From positions 1 through 59,516 of the forward strand of contig MSJI02000670.1 in assembly GCA_001931905.2 (NCBI GenBank): a DNA stretch of 59,516 nucleotides. Reading direction: 5' to 3'. Origin of the DNA: Cladosporium sp. IMV 00045. Its lineage: Eukaryota; Ascomycota; Dothideomycetes; Cladosporiales; Cladosporiaceae. Positions 1 through 10,483 of this stretch are shown one piece after another. The translations under genes and the position numbers were made by a program. The notes beneath the pieces were generated by a model that saw only the letters and a program-made list of their open reading frames with translations, made no database searches and was not told the DNA's origin. Position 1 is the stretch's first letter. The number at the start of each line of letters is the position of its first letter.

Positions 1-1215
1 ACCAGGAAGAGCCAGAGCGGCGTTGGCCCCGACAAGGGCGGCGCCAAGTTCGTCTACTATCTGCGCGAGCTCATGTGCGCCGTCTCCTGCCGTACTTTCG
101 TCGGTCACTACATGTCTCACGCCCAGGTCAAGGAGGTCGCCGACGACTACTACAACATCACCGCTGCGCTCGAGCTCGTCAACTTCCCCATCATTCTGCC
201 CTTCACCAAGACCTGGTACGGCAAGAAGGCTTCCGACAAGGTTCTTGAGATGTTCGCTTCTTGCGCCGCCAAGTCTAGAATCCGCATGAAGCAACCCGGT
301 GCGACGGCTGAGTGTATCATGGACCGCTGGATCGTTCAGATGATGGAGAGTGACCGCTACCGTGAGCGCATTGCTCGTGGCGAAACTGTCCCTGCCGAGG
401 AGAAGCCCCAGCATGTCCTCCGTCAATTCACCGACTTTGAGATCTCCATGACCATTTTCACTTTCCTCTTCGCCTCTCAGGACGCCACTTCCTCCGCCGC
501 CAGCTGGCTGCTCCAGATCACCGCCGACCGTCCCGATGTTCTCCAAAAGGTCCGCGAGGAAGGCAAGGCCATCATGGGCGACCGCTATGGCAAATACGGC
601 GACATCAAGATCGAGGACGTCGAGAAGATGTCCTACACCCGCGCCACCGTGAAGGAGACCCTCCGCTACCGCCCTCCCGTGATCATGGTCCCTTACATGG
701 TCAAGAAGGACTACCCCGTCACCCCCACCTACACCGCTCCCAAGGGCTCCATGCTCATCCCCTCGACCTGGCTCTCTCTGCACGACCCTGAGGCTTACGG
801 CTCTCACGGCGGCGCTGACGAGTTCGCTCCCGAGAGGTGGACCGAGGGTGATGCTGAGGACAAGGGCAAGAACTGGCTCGTTTTTGGTACTGGTCCTCAC
901 TACTGTATTGGTCAGCAGTACGCTACTATGAATCTTATGGTAAGTAGATTGAGATTTCGACGGGAATTTTGGGTTTGCAACAATTCACTGACATTTGAAT
1001 TCAACAGCTCATGCTCCACCTCCTCTCCGCCAACTACAACTGGCACCACCACATCACTCCCCAGTCCGAGGAGATTCGCGTCTTCGCCACCATTTTCCCT
1101 ATGGTTCGTTTATCCACCAACTCAAAATCCCTTCCTCGATCCTCAACTAACAAATCTCCCACAGGACGACCTCTTCCTCAGCTTCACCAGACGCGGCACC
1201 GCTGCTGCCGCTTAG
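1..1215 (+). CDS. erg5: Sterol C-22 desaturase, cytochrome P450 CYP61 (5' end outside the window)
   Basis: Late ergosterol pathway enzyme of the endoplasmic reticulum that introduces the C-22(23) side-chain double bond. The reading frame is open from base 1, so roughly the first third (membrane anchor and N-terminal P450 fold) lies upstream. Exons are 1-939, 1008-1103 and 1165-1215; both introns have GT-AG ends and keep the frame, giving about 361 visible residues. The I-helix segment FASQDATSSA is typical of CYP61. The ETLRYRPP segment (ExxR) and the heme loop FGTGPHYCIGQ with the axial Cys follow. The second intron sits just before the C-terminal DDLFLSF segment, a good match to the ERG5 tail. 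All P450 signature elements that can be seen are intact, so a working enzyme is expected. Confidence 0.93.
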   Translation, partial: TRKSQSGVGPDKGGAKFVYYLRELMCAVSCRTFVGHYMSHAQVKEVADDYYNITAALELVNFPIILPFTKTWYGKKASDKVLEMFASCAAKSRIRMKQPGATAECIMDRWIVQMMESDRYRERIARGETVPAEEKPQHVLRQFTDFEISMTIFTFLFASQDATSSAASWLLQITADRPDVLQKVREEGKAIMGDRYGKYGDIKIEDVEKMSYTRATVKETLRYRPPVIMVPYMVKKDYPVTPTYTAPKGSMLIPSTWLSLHDPEAYGSHGGADEFAPERWTEGDAEDKGKNWLVFGTGPHYCIGQQYATMNLMVSRLRFRREFWVCNNSLTFEFNSSCSTSSPPTTTGTTTSLPSPRRFASSPPFSLWFVYPPTQNPFLDPQLTNLPQDDLFLSFTRRGTAAAA

Positions 1216-2167
1216 ATGCGACCTATGCAAAAAAGTTCTCGTGTTTGTTTCCCCTTTTTACTCTATAAGTGGTGTTGTTTCTTTGAGAACAAGGGCAACT
1301 TTTTCTTCCACACCACTGGTTCTTCATTAGCTTACCTGAGGCTTACTTACCTGAACTACCCTACTTGATGGAGGGGGTTGTAATTTAATTAAACTGTTCA
1401 AATTTTCCAACATCTCCTTCTGCCGTTCTTTCGACGATTCAGTGAGTGGTTCTGTTGGGATCCACTCTCGTCGCCTTTTTTTTTAATATCAGATCGGAAC
1501 TCGTGCTTCTCTTGAGCTCAGCTTTTCCATTGTGTTCTGAGATCCACGGAGTTCTCATGAGATGCCGTCGGTGGGTCGGCGCGTAAGGGGTACGTACCTG
1601 GATTTCTTCGCGGACTGTTGGATGTCCAATGCCGTCTGATAGGTTTCCAAGTTTGTCACTCCACTTCACCCCACCTCACTCCTCACGCATCCCACCGCAC
1701 GAACAGCCCTCGTTTAATCCTATAATCCCACAGTCTCACGAGACATGGGTCAGCCCAGCCCTATGGTCTTACTGGTCTTGACACATAGTGGTGAGAGAAT
1801 GGCTTAGGTGGTGAGAGATGGCTGCTGGGCTGGCACAGCTTCCCCTCATTTTACCTGTTCTTGTGTAGCGAGGAGTGAAGCCCATGAGCGAGCGGGGAGT
1901 GGCGCTTGGGATACTTGAATACCTACTATGTACGCGTTTTTGGTAGGTTGGGTTGGGTTGGGTTGGGGTATAAGAAGAGGTCGCTTCTTCTTGCGCTGTT
2001 ATATTTAAATCGATTGAAACGATTCTTAAGAAAGGAGAGAAGATCAATTACCTTGCCCCTCCTCACTTCCTCGGACACTCACAATCAAACCTACCTTAGG
2101 AACATCAACCTCCAACAAAACACACCTACCAACGCCCCCATCAACCCCACAACACAACAATCCAACA
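1216..2167. other. Intergenic region: ERG5 3' side and aldehyde dehydrogenase promoter, with a short tandem repeat
   Basis: No convincing gene. A perfect four-unit GGTTG tandem repeat lies at 1946-1965, immediately followed by a TATAAG element at 1969-1974, about 195 bases before the aldehyde dehydrogenase start. The 130 bases before the start codon are pyrimidine/CA-rich, as in a fungal 5' leader. Confidence 0.5.
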
Positions 2168-3901
2168 ATGTCTTCCAACCCCTCCCTCCAAACTCACCTC
2201 TTCATCAACAACTCCTACGTCTCCCCCTCCAAATCCTCCCCAACCATCACCCTCCACAACCCCACGACCTCCTCCCTAATCTCCTCCTCCATCCCCATCG
2301 CCACGGAAGCCGACGTCGACGCCGCCGTGCAAGCCGCCCGCGCCGCGTTGCCCGGATGGAAGGCTACGTCGGCCGCGAAGCGCGCGGAGTGTATGCTTAG
2401 GTTTGCGGAGGGGTTGGAGAGGGAGGTTGGACGGTTGGCGGAGTTGGGTAAGTGAATTTTCGTTTTGGTTTGGGATTGGGATTGGGGGTTTTGGGATGGT
2501 TGTGACTGACGTGATGTGCAATACAGAGTCAATGGCGATGGGTCAGCCGATCAGTCTTGCGAAGAAGTTTATTCTCATGCCGGCGGCGACGTGGCGGTAT
2601 TATGCTGGGTGAGTCTCGTTGACCGGATGTTTGGGATTGGTGGGATTCTGGGATGTGGAAATGCTGATAGCTGCAATCAGGTTTGCGGGCAAAATCGCCG
2701 GCGAGTCCTATCCGCCGGATGAGGATGGGATTTATAAGATTGTGCAGTATGAGCCGCTTGGTGAGTCTTCCGAGAGAGATTGTTCGGATCTTTGAGTGCG
2801 TGAATTCTGACGACTTTCAAAGGTGTCTGCGCTGGTATTTGTGCCTGGAATGGCTCGCATGTCCTCGCTGCGTGGAAGATGGCTCCGGCGATGGCTGCGG
2901 GAAATACTTTCATTCTCAAGTCGTCGGAGAAATCGCCTTTGGGCATTGCTGCTTACGGTGATTTGATCAAAGAGGTGAGTGCCCTCCTGATCGTTTCTCG
3001 ACATCTGCTAATCAACAATCGACAGGCCGGCTTCCCACCCGGAGTCATCAACATCCTCTCCGGTGACGCAACCACAGGCGCACTCCTCGCCTCGCACATG
3101 CAAATCGACAAGATCGCTTTCACAGGCAGCGCAGCGGGCGGCAGATCAGTGATGGCCGCCGCAGCAAAATCCAACCTGAAGCACGTCTCCCTCGAACTCG
3201 GGGGCAAATCGCCCAGCATCCTCTTCGACGACTGCGACATCGCCAACGCCGTGCAACACAACAGCGAAGGATTCCTGCGCAACAGCGGGCAAATTTGTTT
3301 CGCCGCCTCGCGCGTCTTGGTGCAAGAGGGGATCGCGTCTGAGTTCCTGAAAGCTCTCAAAGTCGCCTTCCAAGAAGCCGCCGACCAAATGGGCGACCCT
3401 GCCGCCGCGGAAACCCTCTTCGGCCCGCTCGCTGATCAGAAGCAATTCGACCGCGTGATGCAGTTCCTCGACGAGGGTAAGAAATCCGGCGTGCAAATTC
3501 TCGTCGGCGGCGAGCGGCAAGGTGACAAGGGGACTTTCGTCCAGCCGACAGTCTTCCTCAACCCGGACGTCAAATCGAAAGTCTACGTCGACGAAATCTT
3601 CGGGCCCGTCATCACCGTCAAGACCTTCAAGACCGAGGAGGAAGCCATTGAGCTCGCGAACGATACTTCGTATGGCCTCGGCAGTGCGGTTTATACCGGC
3701 GATATTGCGAGGGCGATGAGGGTGGCGGGCAAACTCGAGGCGGGCACGGTGGCGATCAATTCCGCTTTTATGGTGAGCCAGCAGACGCCTTTTGGTGGAT
3801 TCAAGCAGAGTGGGTATGGTAGGGAGGGTGGGAGGGATGGGTTGAGGGCGTATTTGCAGCCGAAGACGATTCATGTGAATATGAATGTTGGTGGAAAGTA
3901 G
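2168..3901 (+). CDS. NAD(P)-dependent aldehyde dehydrogenase, ALDH1-like
   Basis: Oxidises an aldehyde to its acid; the substrate cannot be told. Five exons: 2168-2447, 2527-2608, 2681-2760, 2823-2974, 3026-3901, about 489 residues, the family's usual length. The start ATG follows a CA-rich leader, and every junction restores the conserved frame. Visible motifs are the oxyanion-hole segment ICAWNGS (Asn kept; the more usual form is PWNFP), FTGSAAGG, the general-base Glu in LELGGKSP, the nucleophile Cys in NSGQICFAASR, EIFGPV in the C-terminal half, and the closing PFGGFKQSGYGRE. All catalytic residues are present. The exon from 3026 is very GC-rich with strongly biased codons, which creates a long antisense open frame that I do not consider a gene. 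The mRNA ends before a convergent NLR-like gene 174 bases away. Confidence 0.9.
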
Positions 3902-4075
3902 GGTTGGAGGCGGTGTTTGCGGCCGATAGCGATTCGTGTGACAATGAGTACTGGAAGAGGGTCAGGCTCGTAGCTTGAGTAGTCGAATGTGATGCAGCGT
4001 TCTTGAAGGGGGCGCCTTGCTTTGCAGAGTGATAATAAGACTGTTGCGGTTTTGATGACGGTTTTGATGATCATG

Positions 4076-6913
4076 TTACCGCGTTGGTTGCATGTGTGTC
4101 AACGTTCCGCGAGATTCGGGTCTACGTCGCAAAGTCAAGTCGAGCGGTCGCTTTGCTAGAGGCGAGTGAAGGATCTGTTGGATCAGGTGGTATCTTTTCA
4201 AAGACTCAATTTCGGCTTCATTGAAGCATGATGCCAAATCGGACAGGACGTTCACGTTGGCGCCGTGCCTCAAAAGAAGTTTGGCCATTTCGATATCTCT
4301 GCGAAAGGAGGTTGCACAGAGTGCCGCATCAAACGGCCCTCCTTGGGCATTCACATCTGCTCCTCGCACCAGAAGAACATCAGCGATATCTCTGTTGCCT
4401 GAGAAGACCGCTGCGTCAAGTGCTGTATAGTGAGTTCCGAAGAGATGTTCTCTTTCCCCTTTGAAGTTGACGTCGGCCCCGTTATCCAAGAGAAATTTGA
4501 CAATGTCGATGGAGCCGGAAGAGACGGCTGCCTTGAGTGCTGTTCCACATCGTCCACCTTCAACATTGACGTCCGCCCCGAACGCTACGAGGAGTCTAAC
4601 CATGTTCGTGGCATGCGCCGCGGCTGCTGTCTGAAGAGCTGTATGCCACGGACCTGCTGTGGCGTTGACATTGGAACCAAGACTGAGAAGCACTTTGGCG
4701 CTCTCTACATCGCCGTTGTATGCCGCTGCTTGAAGCAAAGACCCGAGATATCCTTGGTGAAGTCTTGTTACATCCCTGATACCAGCGCATCTCGTCGTGG
4801 TCGCAGCAAGATTCGCTCGACTCCCACAGTTGCCGCACACTTTCGAAAGCTCCAATTTCAGAAGCAGGGGCGTCCCTGAAGATGCAAAGATATATGCCTT
4901 GCTGGTTATCGGCAGGAAAGAATCTTCGTCGACGTCTTCGAGCAAGTCACTGAGCTTGATCATAAGCTCCAGGGGAAAGGCTTTCACAAACGCAATTTGC
5001 GAAATGCCATGGAATTGAGCCCGTTCAGAATGAAAAACTAGATTTTCGAACACGTATCTCAATAACGGATGTTTCTCCAGTGCCTGGCGTCGGCGATTCT
5101 CAAAGGCTGCCATAGATTGACCTGAAATGTGCGCAGGTGGAAGGTCCGGTGCCACCATCGACAAATATTTTGCGCAATTTTGGCGGAGAGTGTCGTGGCC
5201 TTTGCCCCTGAGGTCGCTGCCGATTTGGCCATCAAGTTTTCTCATACCACCCTTGAAGAGATACTCTCTCGTCGTCTCGTGGACAAATTGGACTCTGAAT
5301 TGAGAAGATTGACGGCCAGATCGATGGTCAGGTTGATGATCAGGTTGATGGCCAGGCTCATCGTCAGGATCATCATCAGAATCATCGTCAGGCTCATCCT
5401 CCGATTCATCGTCGGAGTCATCGTCAGATTCATCATCGGCTACTATCTCAACCATGCCCTTAGACGCATTCAGAAGGAATGCACGAATCTGACTAGGGCT
5501 TGGGTTGGACTTCACGGGTGTTGCGACGTTATGTTCCTTGCCGGTATAGCGAACAGCATGGTAAAGCTCCAATGGTGTGAGAGGGCGAACGGCGAGGAGG
5601 ATCCAGAGTAGTATTGGCACCAGGTATTTGCTGTCGTTTTTGCCCCTTTCTACAACAGCGTTCTCGAACAGGTCATGCACACCGTCAGGTATCTTTTCCA
5701 AGCAAGTTCGAAAATGCTCATCATTTCCTTGATCACTCTCTTTGTTCAACTTTTTGACGACAAGCGTGACCCAGAGGAAGACATCGTGGGCTCGTCTCCT
5801 GATCTCGCGAGCAAGCTTATCACGCAGTTCTGGCGACTGAATCTTGAGTACTTTGCGAACGTAATTCTCGATGTCTTGATGGTGACCCTCAAGTTCGTCG
5901 AGCGTTACATGCACGCATCTGGAGATAGTGATGTGTGGATAATGTCGGCTCGCAAAGCAAACGCGGAAGGGCCTTTTAGAAGTGACTACCGAGTCGCCAA
6001 GTTCTTCGAAGGTGTTCACCATGTCGCGAACTTCTGACTCATCGCATTCGTCGAGCGCGTCAATGTGACAGGTTAGCCTGTCTGAATGCAGGAATGACAC
6101 AACTTCACGCAGGGTATCCTTGAGGAGCTCCAGAGGCCAGGGCTGCTGAGTCCAGATCCGGTTCTGGAAGAACTTTTCAAGCTGAGGGCGCTGTGTCAGT
6201 AGCTGGTAGAGGAGGGAGCGATACATCCCATCGATGGACCTCTCTAGAGGAGCACCCTTCGCGTTGAAGAAAAAAGATATCCCCAACTCGTCTGAAAATG
6301 CGTGCTCGGCGTGCTTCACGGCACACTTCATAAGTGTGGATTTTCCTGCGCCTGGCTTGCCTTTTATCCAAAGGAATCCATGATGCTCCGCTAGCATACG
6401 ATCGTCACGCCACCTCTTATACGCTGTGCTGTCGAAAAACCACTGACAGGTGTTCCCGTGTGCGGACTTGATGGTTGCGCGGCGAATGTCCATGCCGTCG
6501 AAGCTTAACGCCGCTAAAACATCGAAAGTAGGCGTGCGATTTTCTGATGATTCGCCAAGTGGACCGCTTTGATTCACGGGTGCATAGTACATGTGGTATT
6601 GGTTCCCGAATTGAGCTCTTGCATTTCCATCCACGGTGTTACGATCGTACGTTTGCTGGTGAGTGTCGTTGGGGCCTGGCTTGCCGTCTCTCTTCCTCCT
6701 TCGTCTCTCTCCAGTCGATGATTCTCCCGCATCAGAAGGGACCTGCATGGCGGAGGCTGGACTTTGGCGTGGCATCTGGCAAGAATTACTGCGTACGTAT
6801 GACTCTGTTGGTGGTTCATCTGATGTTACTTGAAACAAAATACTCGCTTCAGCCTGCTTCAGCTCTCGCTTGTGCATAGTCAGCTGCTGCGCCTCTGGAA
6901 CGAATCGGAGCAT
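4076..6913 (-). CDS. NLR-like STAND protein: NACHT-type NTPase with ankyrin repeats
   Basis: Predicted cytosolic signalling NTPase of the fungal NLR-like class; such proteins are linked to non-self recognition, but the role of this one is unknown. Single exon, 945 residues from the first ATG (the open frame extends a few codons further up, only from a GTG). Residues 1-100 look disordered, with a basic stretch RRRRKR near 70. They lead into a conserved linker and Walker A GKPGAGKS (about 185-192). Walker B is HIDALDECDE (about 284-293). A winged-helix-like segment ending in FVHETTREYL follows, interrupted by an Asp/Ser/Glu repeat tract (about 492-529). Four to five ankyrin repeats occupy about 723-893. 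No HET, HeLo, Goodbye or nucleosidase effector domain is recognisable at the N terminus. The start lies only 78 bases past the stop of the Erg28-like gene on the same strand. Confidence 0.85.
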   Translation of the reverse strand: MLRFVPEAQQLTMHKRELKQAEASILFQVTSDEPPTESYVRSNSCQMPRQSPASAMQVPSDAGESSTGERRRRKRDGKPGPNDTHQQTYDRNTVDGNARAQFGNQYHMYYAPVNQSGPLGESSENRTPTFDVLAALSFDGMDIRRATIKSAHGNTCQWFFDSTAYKRWRDDRMLAEHHGFLWIKGKPGAGKSTLMKCAVKHAEHAFSDELGISFFFNAKGAPLERSIDGMYRSLLYQLLTQRPQLEKFFQNRIWTQQPWPLELLKDTLREVVSFLHSDRLTCHIDALDECDESEVRDMVNTFEELGDSVVTSKRPFRVCFASRHYPHITISRCVHVTLDELEGHHQDIENYVRKVLKIQSPELRDKLAREIRRRAHDVFLWVTLVVKKLNKESDQGNDEHFRTCLEKIPDGVHDLFENAVVERGKNDSKYLVPILLWILLAVRPLTPLELYHAVRYTGKEHNVATPVKSNPSPSQIRAFLLNASKGMVEIVADDESDDDSDDESEDEPDDDSDDDPDDEPGHQPDHQPDHRSGRQSSQFRVQFVHETTREYLFKGGMRKLDGQIGSDLRGKGHDTLRQNCAKYLSMVAPDLPPAHISGQSMAAFENRRRQALEKHPLLRYVFENLVFHSERAQFHGISQIAFVKAFPLELMIKLSDLLEDVDEDSFLPITSKAYIFASSGTPLLLKLELSKVCGNCGSRANLAATTTRCAGIRDVTRLHQGYLGSLLQAAAYNGDVESAKVLLSLGSNVNATAGPWHTALQTAAAAHATNMVRLLVAFGADVNVEGGRCGTALKAAVSSGSIDIVKFLLDNGADVNFKGEREHLFGTHYTALDAAVFSGNRDIADVLLVRGADVNAQGGPFDAALCATSFRRDIEMAKLLLRHGANVNVLSDLASCFNEAEIESLKRYHLIQQILHSPLAKRPLDLTLRRRPESRGTLTHMQPTR
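5327..5440 (-). repeat. Acidic Asp/Ser/Glu/Pro coding repeat inside the NLR-like gene
   Basis: About 38 codons built from degenerate 6-12 nt units (GATGA-rich on the coding strand). They encode Asp-Asp-x-Ser/Glu/Pro units that grade into DHQPDHQPDH. The tract lies between the NTPase module and the FVHETTREYL segment. It looks like an expandable coding minisatellite. Confidence 0.75.
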
Positions 6914-6991
6914 ATCATGGCTTGGCACAGGTGATGCATCTTTTCGTTAATCTCCTCTAGATATACTGCTTCCTATCACAGTCTTCTCTGG

Positions 6992-7640
6992 TCATATTGC
7001 CACACCGTGAGGCTGATCGGGGAAGTATGGCCCTCCTCGCACAGGGTGCATAATGCTCGCCTCGCCTCCGACGAAAGGTGTACTCTGTACTTTAACAACA
7101 ATCAGCATCGTGACATACACATGCAAAAGATTAGCATCTAGGTACTCACCAACGTATTTCTCGCGTTGTACCATCATCCAGACAAAAGTCACAAAAGCAA
7201 CGCACTCTCCAAGAAGCAAGCCACTGCCACGAATACTGCCCATCATTCTTTCGCCGACAAAGTGCACCAGCAGAATCGCAGCCGAACAGATGGCTGTGTT
7301 ATATGCTCCATCGGCATGAATCGAAAGGCCAGCGTGGATGCGGACCACCGTTAGCAACAAGCTCATGGCTCCAAGTTGGCGAGCAGCCAGGCCCGAGCGT
7401 TCTTGCCACGGCGTGGATGGGTATCGGGTGAACATGATGCCTTTGCAGAGCGACGGAGTGAAGCATTGCAAGGCATCGTAGGCCGAAATGATGGCAGTCT
7501 ACATGAAAATTAGACAGAATGTTTTGAGATCATGCGTTTAGAGTACGAACGAAAAAAAGCCAATAAGGTAGAATTTCCCAGGGTTGGTCATTAGTCATCA
7601 CAGCGTAGCCGTCGCTGTCGTACCCATAATTGTCGTCCAT
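6992..7640 (-). CDS. Erg28-like small membrane protein
   Basis: Erg28-family proteins are ER membrane scaffolds that tether sterol C-4 demethylation enzymes. Exon 1 is 7551-7640 and exon 2 begins at 7498. The join gives LPYWLFFTAIISAYDALQCF, matching the family's first helix and its polar Asn/Asp-Gln patch. Later hydrophobic segments include RQLGAMSLLLTVVRIHAG and an HFVGERMM segment (family: HF-SEW), then VWMMVQREKYV. Resemblance is clear in pattern but divergent, so this may be a paralogue rather than the housekeeping Erg28. The start is uncertain: ATGs at 7766, 7640 and 7598 are in frame; I chose 7640. The end is also uncertain: reading through stops at 6992 (about 198 residues), but a good GTGAGT...TACAG intron (7088/7085 to 7149) would shift the frame and move the stop to 6957. 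Confidence 0.6.
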
Positions 7641-8188
7641 CCTTGAAAGAGATACTGTTGGGTATGGCTTATTTCGGGAGTTTTGAAAGAATGAGAAGAT
7701 CTGGATGTGATACTGTCGTCTTTGCCTTTTAAAGAAATGTTTTTCGGCCTGATGTGCCGTTTTCATTTATAGCTCAGGGGCGAAGGATTCGCCAGTGGCG
7801 GCCGCGGAGCAGGCAGAAATGAGGTGAATTCTAGCCAGAGCGCGCTCTTCTGCACACCAACGGCCCACGAGCGAACATAGCTGCCTACGCCAAATTTTTT
7901 AAGTGGGATCGATCGAAGAATAGAAGACAAGAAGAATTTTTATCACCACGCTCTACTAATGGTTGCCTGGTCGATTGCTTTTGTATGATAAATTAACGGA
8001 ATACGCAGCACTTGACATTATCATGGTGCAAAATGCCTCGAATGGAGAATTCATCCTTAGCAACGTACGCTTACCGGTGATCGGAGACTAAAAACATCAG
8101 CCACAATTTGGAAATCAAACTCAATATGGAGAAAGATCGAATTGTCGTTGATGATGATGTTCAGCTTGCCCCAAGATCAAACTTGAGT
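7641..8188. other. Intergenic region upstream of the Erg28-like gene
   Basis: About 550 bases between two genes on the minus strand, AT-rich in the middle (7880-8060). It must contain the promoter of the Erg28-like gene and the 3' end of the DUF6536-type gene. I see no gene or clear repeat in it. Confidence 0.4.
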
Positions 8189-10483
8189 TTATGCGTACTT
8201 CCTCGTAGGGTCCACAGCGAGAACTTCACGGCTAGTAAAGCAACCATGCCCAACATCGGCGTTTCCCATCACTTCTACTTCGCCCCACTGCACAGGAAGC
8301 ACAGCAGCATCGACATCTTCCACCGGGCGATGCGCAGCAGCAGCTATTGCCCTGGAGCAACTTGCAGCCACTGGCATAGATGTTCCTTTGAGCTTTATGA
8401 AAGACATTGCGATGGCGATGGTCGTGAGAGAAACCCCCAAGACAAGGACAACCATCATTGGCGCAGGACTCAATCCAACAGCGGAGATGCTATATGACTG
8501 CGTGAACCCTCCCAATCTGTGATTTTCAACACGTACCAGGAAGACCGCTTGTGAGATAAGCCAGTGCAGGGTCGCAGACACAATGATGATAGGAATACCG
8601 TAGGTGAAGGGTATCTGCAACCAGTACGTGCTGCGCTGTTGGCCACGAGGCGTTGTAACACGTAGGCTTTTGCGTTGTACCTCATAACTCGCGTATTCGC
8701 TCACCAGCAGCATGCATGTGACTAGTGAGTTGAAAGACAGGTACACGAACGAAAGGACCACTTGGGGCAAATTGGCGAATAACACGGCAGATGTCAGCCC
8801 TGCTGTGCCTTCTTCGGGAAGATGGGCATTGAGGAGCATGTTGGAGTTCACATCCCCGAACCCCAACGACATCATCGTGTCAGCGGTGGTGCGCTTCATC
8901 TGAGCTAGTGTCGCTGCGAGACAAGCACAGCCCACCACCATGGAAATGCTCAAACAGGAAATGGTGACGATCCATCTCCTCGTACTAACACCTAGCCACC
9001 AGCGGCGTGCTGAGCGGTCGAATGTGCGCGGCGCTGGCAAAAGCCTCATTGGGTCGTGGACGACACTGAAAGCATTCTCGAAGCAGCGATTCACGGTCGA
9101 TCGATCAGGGTTGTCGAGCCAACTGGCAATGGCGTCTCCAAAAGTGATGAATGTTGTCTCTCGCTGGCGCCAAACCACCCAGAACATGACTGCGGATTTG
9201 GTGGCATTGCAAAGGATCACCGCAACGAGTATGTAGGTAGAGAACTGAAGTTTACAACGCGGAGGGATGTTTTCAGATAAGCAATAGTCGATTTTGGCGC
9301 CACTTAAAGTCCAGTCTGCGGCGAGCTTCTTCGCTTCAGTTGGGTTCCTGCAAGCGTTGAGGTCTTGTGGGCATATCCTGTAAATGAGTTAGACTGATGA
9401 AAACGATCAAGGAATGCAAGAAAAGACCCACCAGTCAAAAGGAATATCAATAACGCGGCCGTCGATTTTCCCGCCGCTACTTCCAGCAACACCTGGAAAT
9501 ATATCGGCGTCGGTATCGTCGGCGATCAAGAGGACGTCTCCATGGCCAGAAAGATAATAGGTGGCATATGCTTCGATGCATTGAGTTGGTGAAAGTTCCG
9601 TGAACGAGAAGTTCCTCGCCACGTACTTCTCATGCGCCGTCGTTAGGCCTTCGTACGCTTCTTCGATCCTTTCGTCGTCCCGGTGCAATTCGAACTTTTG
9701 GCTCAAAGCAGCTTTGATGGCGTTTCTAGTCGGCAAAATGTAGTCGTCCTCCAGGAACTTGCGGCCGACAACCATTGGAGTGTAGTCGTTATTGTCCAAG
9801 GTTTTGAACACCGCGGAGTTGTAGAGGAAGTGAATAGGTGTACTACTGAAGGCTAACAAAGCCCACATAATAGTTCGTTGCCAGCTTATTTTGAAGAGAT
9901 TGCGGACACTTAAGATGCCAATATCGAGCCACTCTCCACGTGAATGCGCCAGATCACACTCGCGGCGGGTTGGCGCGGTGACACACTGCATGCTATAGTT
10001 CGATGCGCTGAGCAGGACAGAGCTCAGGCCATTGATCAGAATGTGTAGCCAAAATGACCACGCGCTGACGGTCTCGCAGTCTCCATAACATGCAGTCCCT
10101 ATCCCACTTTCTAGGCCGAACCGTACGCTCACCCATACCGTCAAGATGATGTTCACAAGTAAAACAGTCGTGGTCATGGCCGCATTGATCGTAACGCCAA
10201 CTTTCCAGCTCTTGAACCTGGAGCATCTTTTGCGTGAGGGTGGCGCATGCTTCCCAGTGTCGTCGACAACCTCTAGGACATGTTCCGTTGCTGGGGATTT
10301 CTGAAGTAGCATGGAAGATTGTTCGTCGTTATCGGCGCGAGGGACTCCATCAAGACTCCATGCATGGCTCGATAAACCTCTGGTTTCGAGCTCGGGTTGG
10401 CTGGCGGATGTTGAGCGGCTGACTTCAGGTAGCTCTATGCCTAGAAACTCATATCTGGGTTCGTCGTGTGCGCGTGTGGCCAT
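8189..10483 (-). CDS. Multi-pass membrane protein of the fungal DUF6536 family
   Basis: Function unknown; a family of large filamentous-fungal membrane proteins. Two exons, 9432-10483 and 8189-9377, joined by a 54-base intron (GTGGGT donor, TTACAG acceptor) in the middle of a Trp codon; 746 residues in all. Residues 1-85 are soluble and charged. The family block then begins with FKSWKVGVTINAA, a first helix, WLHILINGLSSVLLSASNY, the TRREC-x-AH segment, WQRTIMWALLAFSSTPIHFLYNS, and in exon 2 the FGDAIASWLD segment, LQIPFTYGIPI, LHWLISQAVFLV and the SCSRAIAAAAH...WGEV end. These match the family from end to end, so the gene is complete. Hydrophobicity suggests seven or more transmembrane helices. 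I see no catalytic motif. Confidence 0.85.

Noticed and set aside
1946..1965. GGTTG repeat as a subtelomere or transposon trace
   Set aside because: It is only four units, with no other mobile-element features nearby.
3146..3874. 242-codon open frame antisense to the aldehyde dehydrogenase
   Set aside because: It mirrors a GC-biased coding exon whose protein motifs are unmistakable on the other strand. The antisense product is Arg/His/Glu-rich and resembles nothing.
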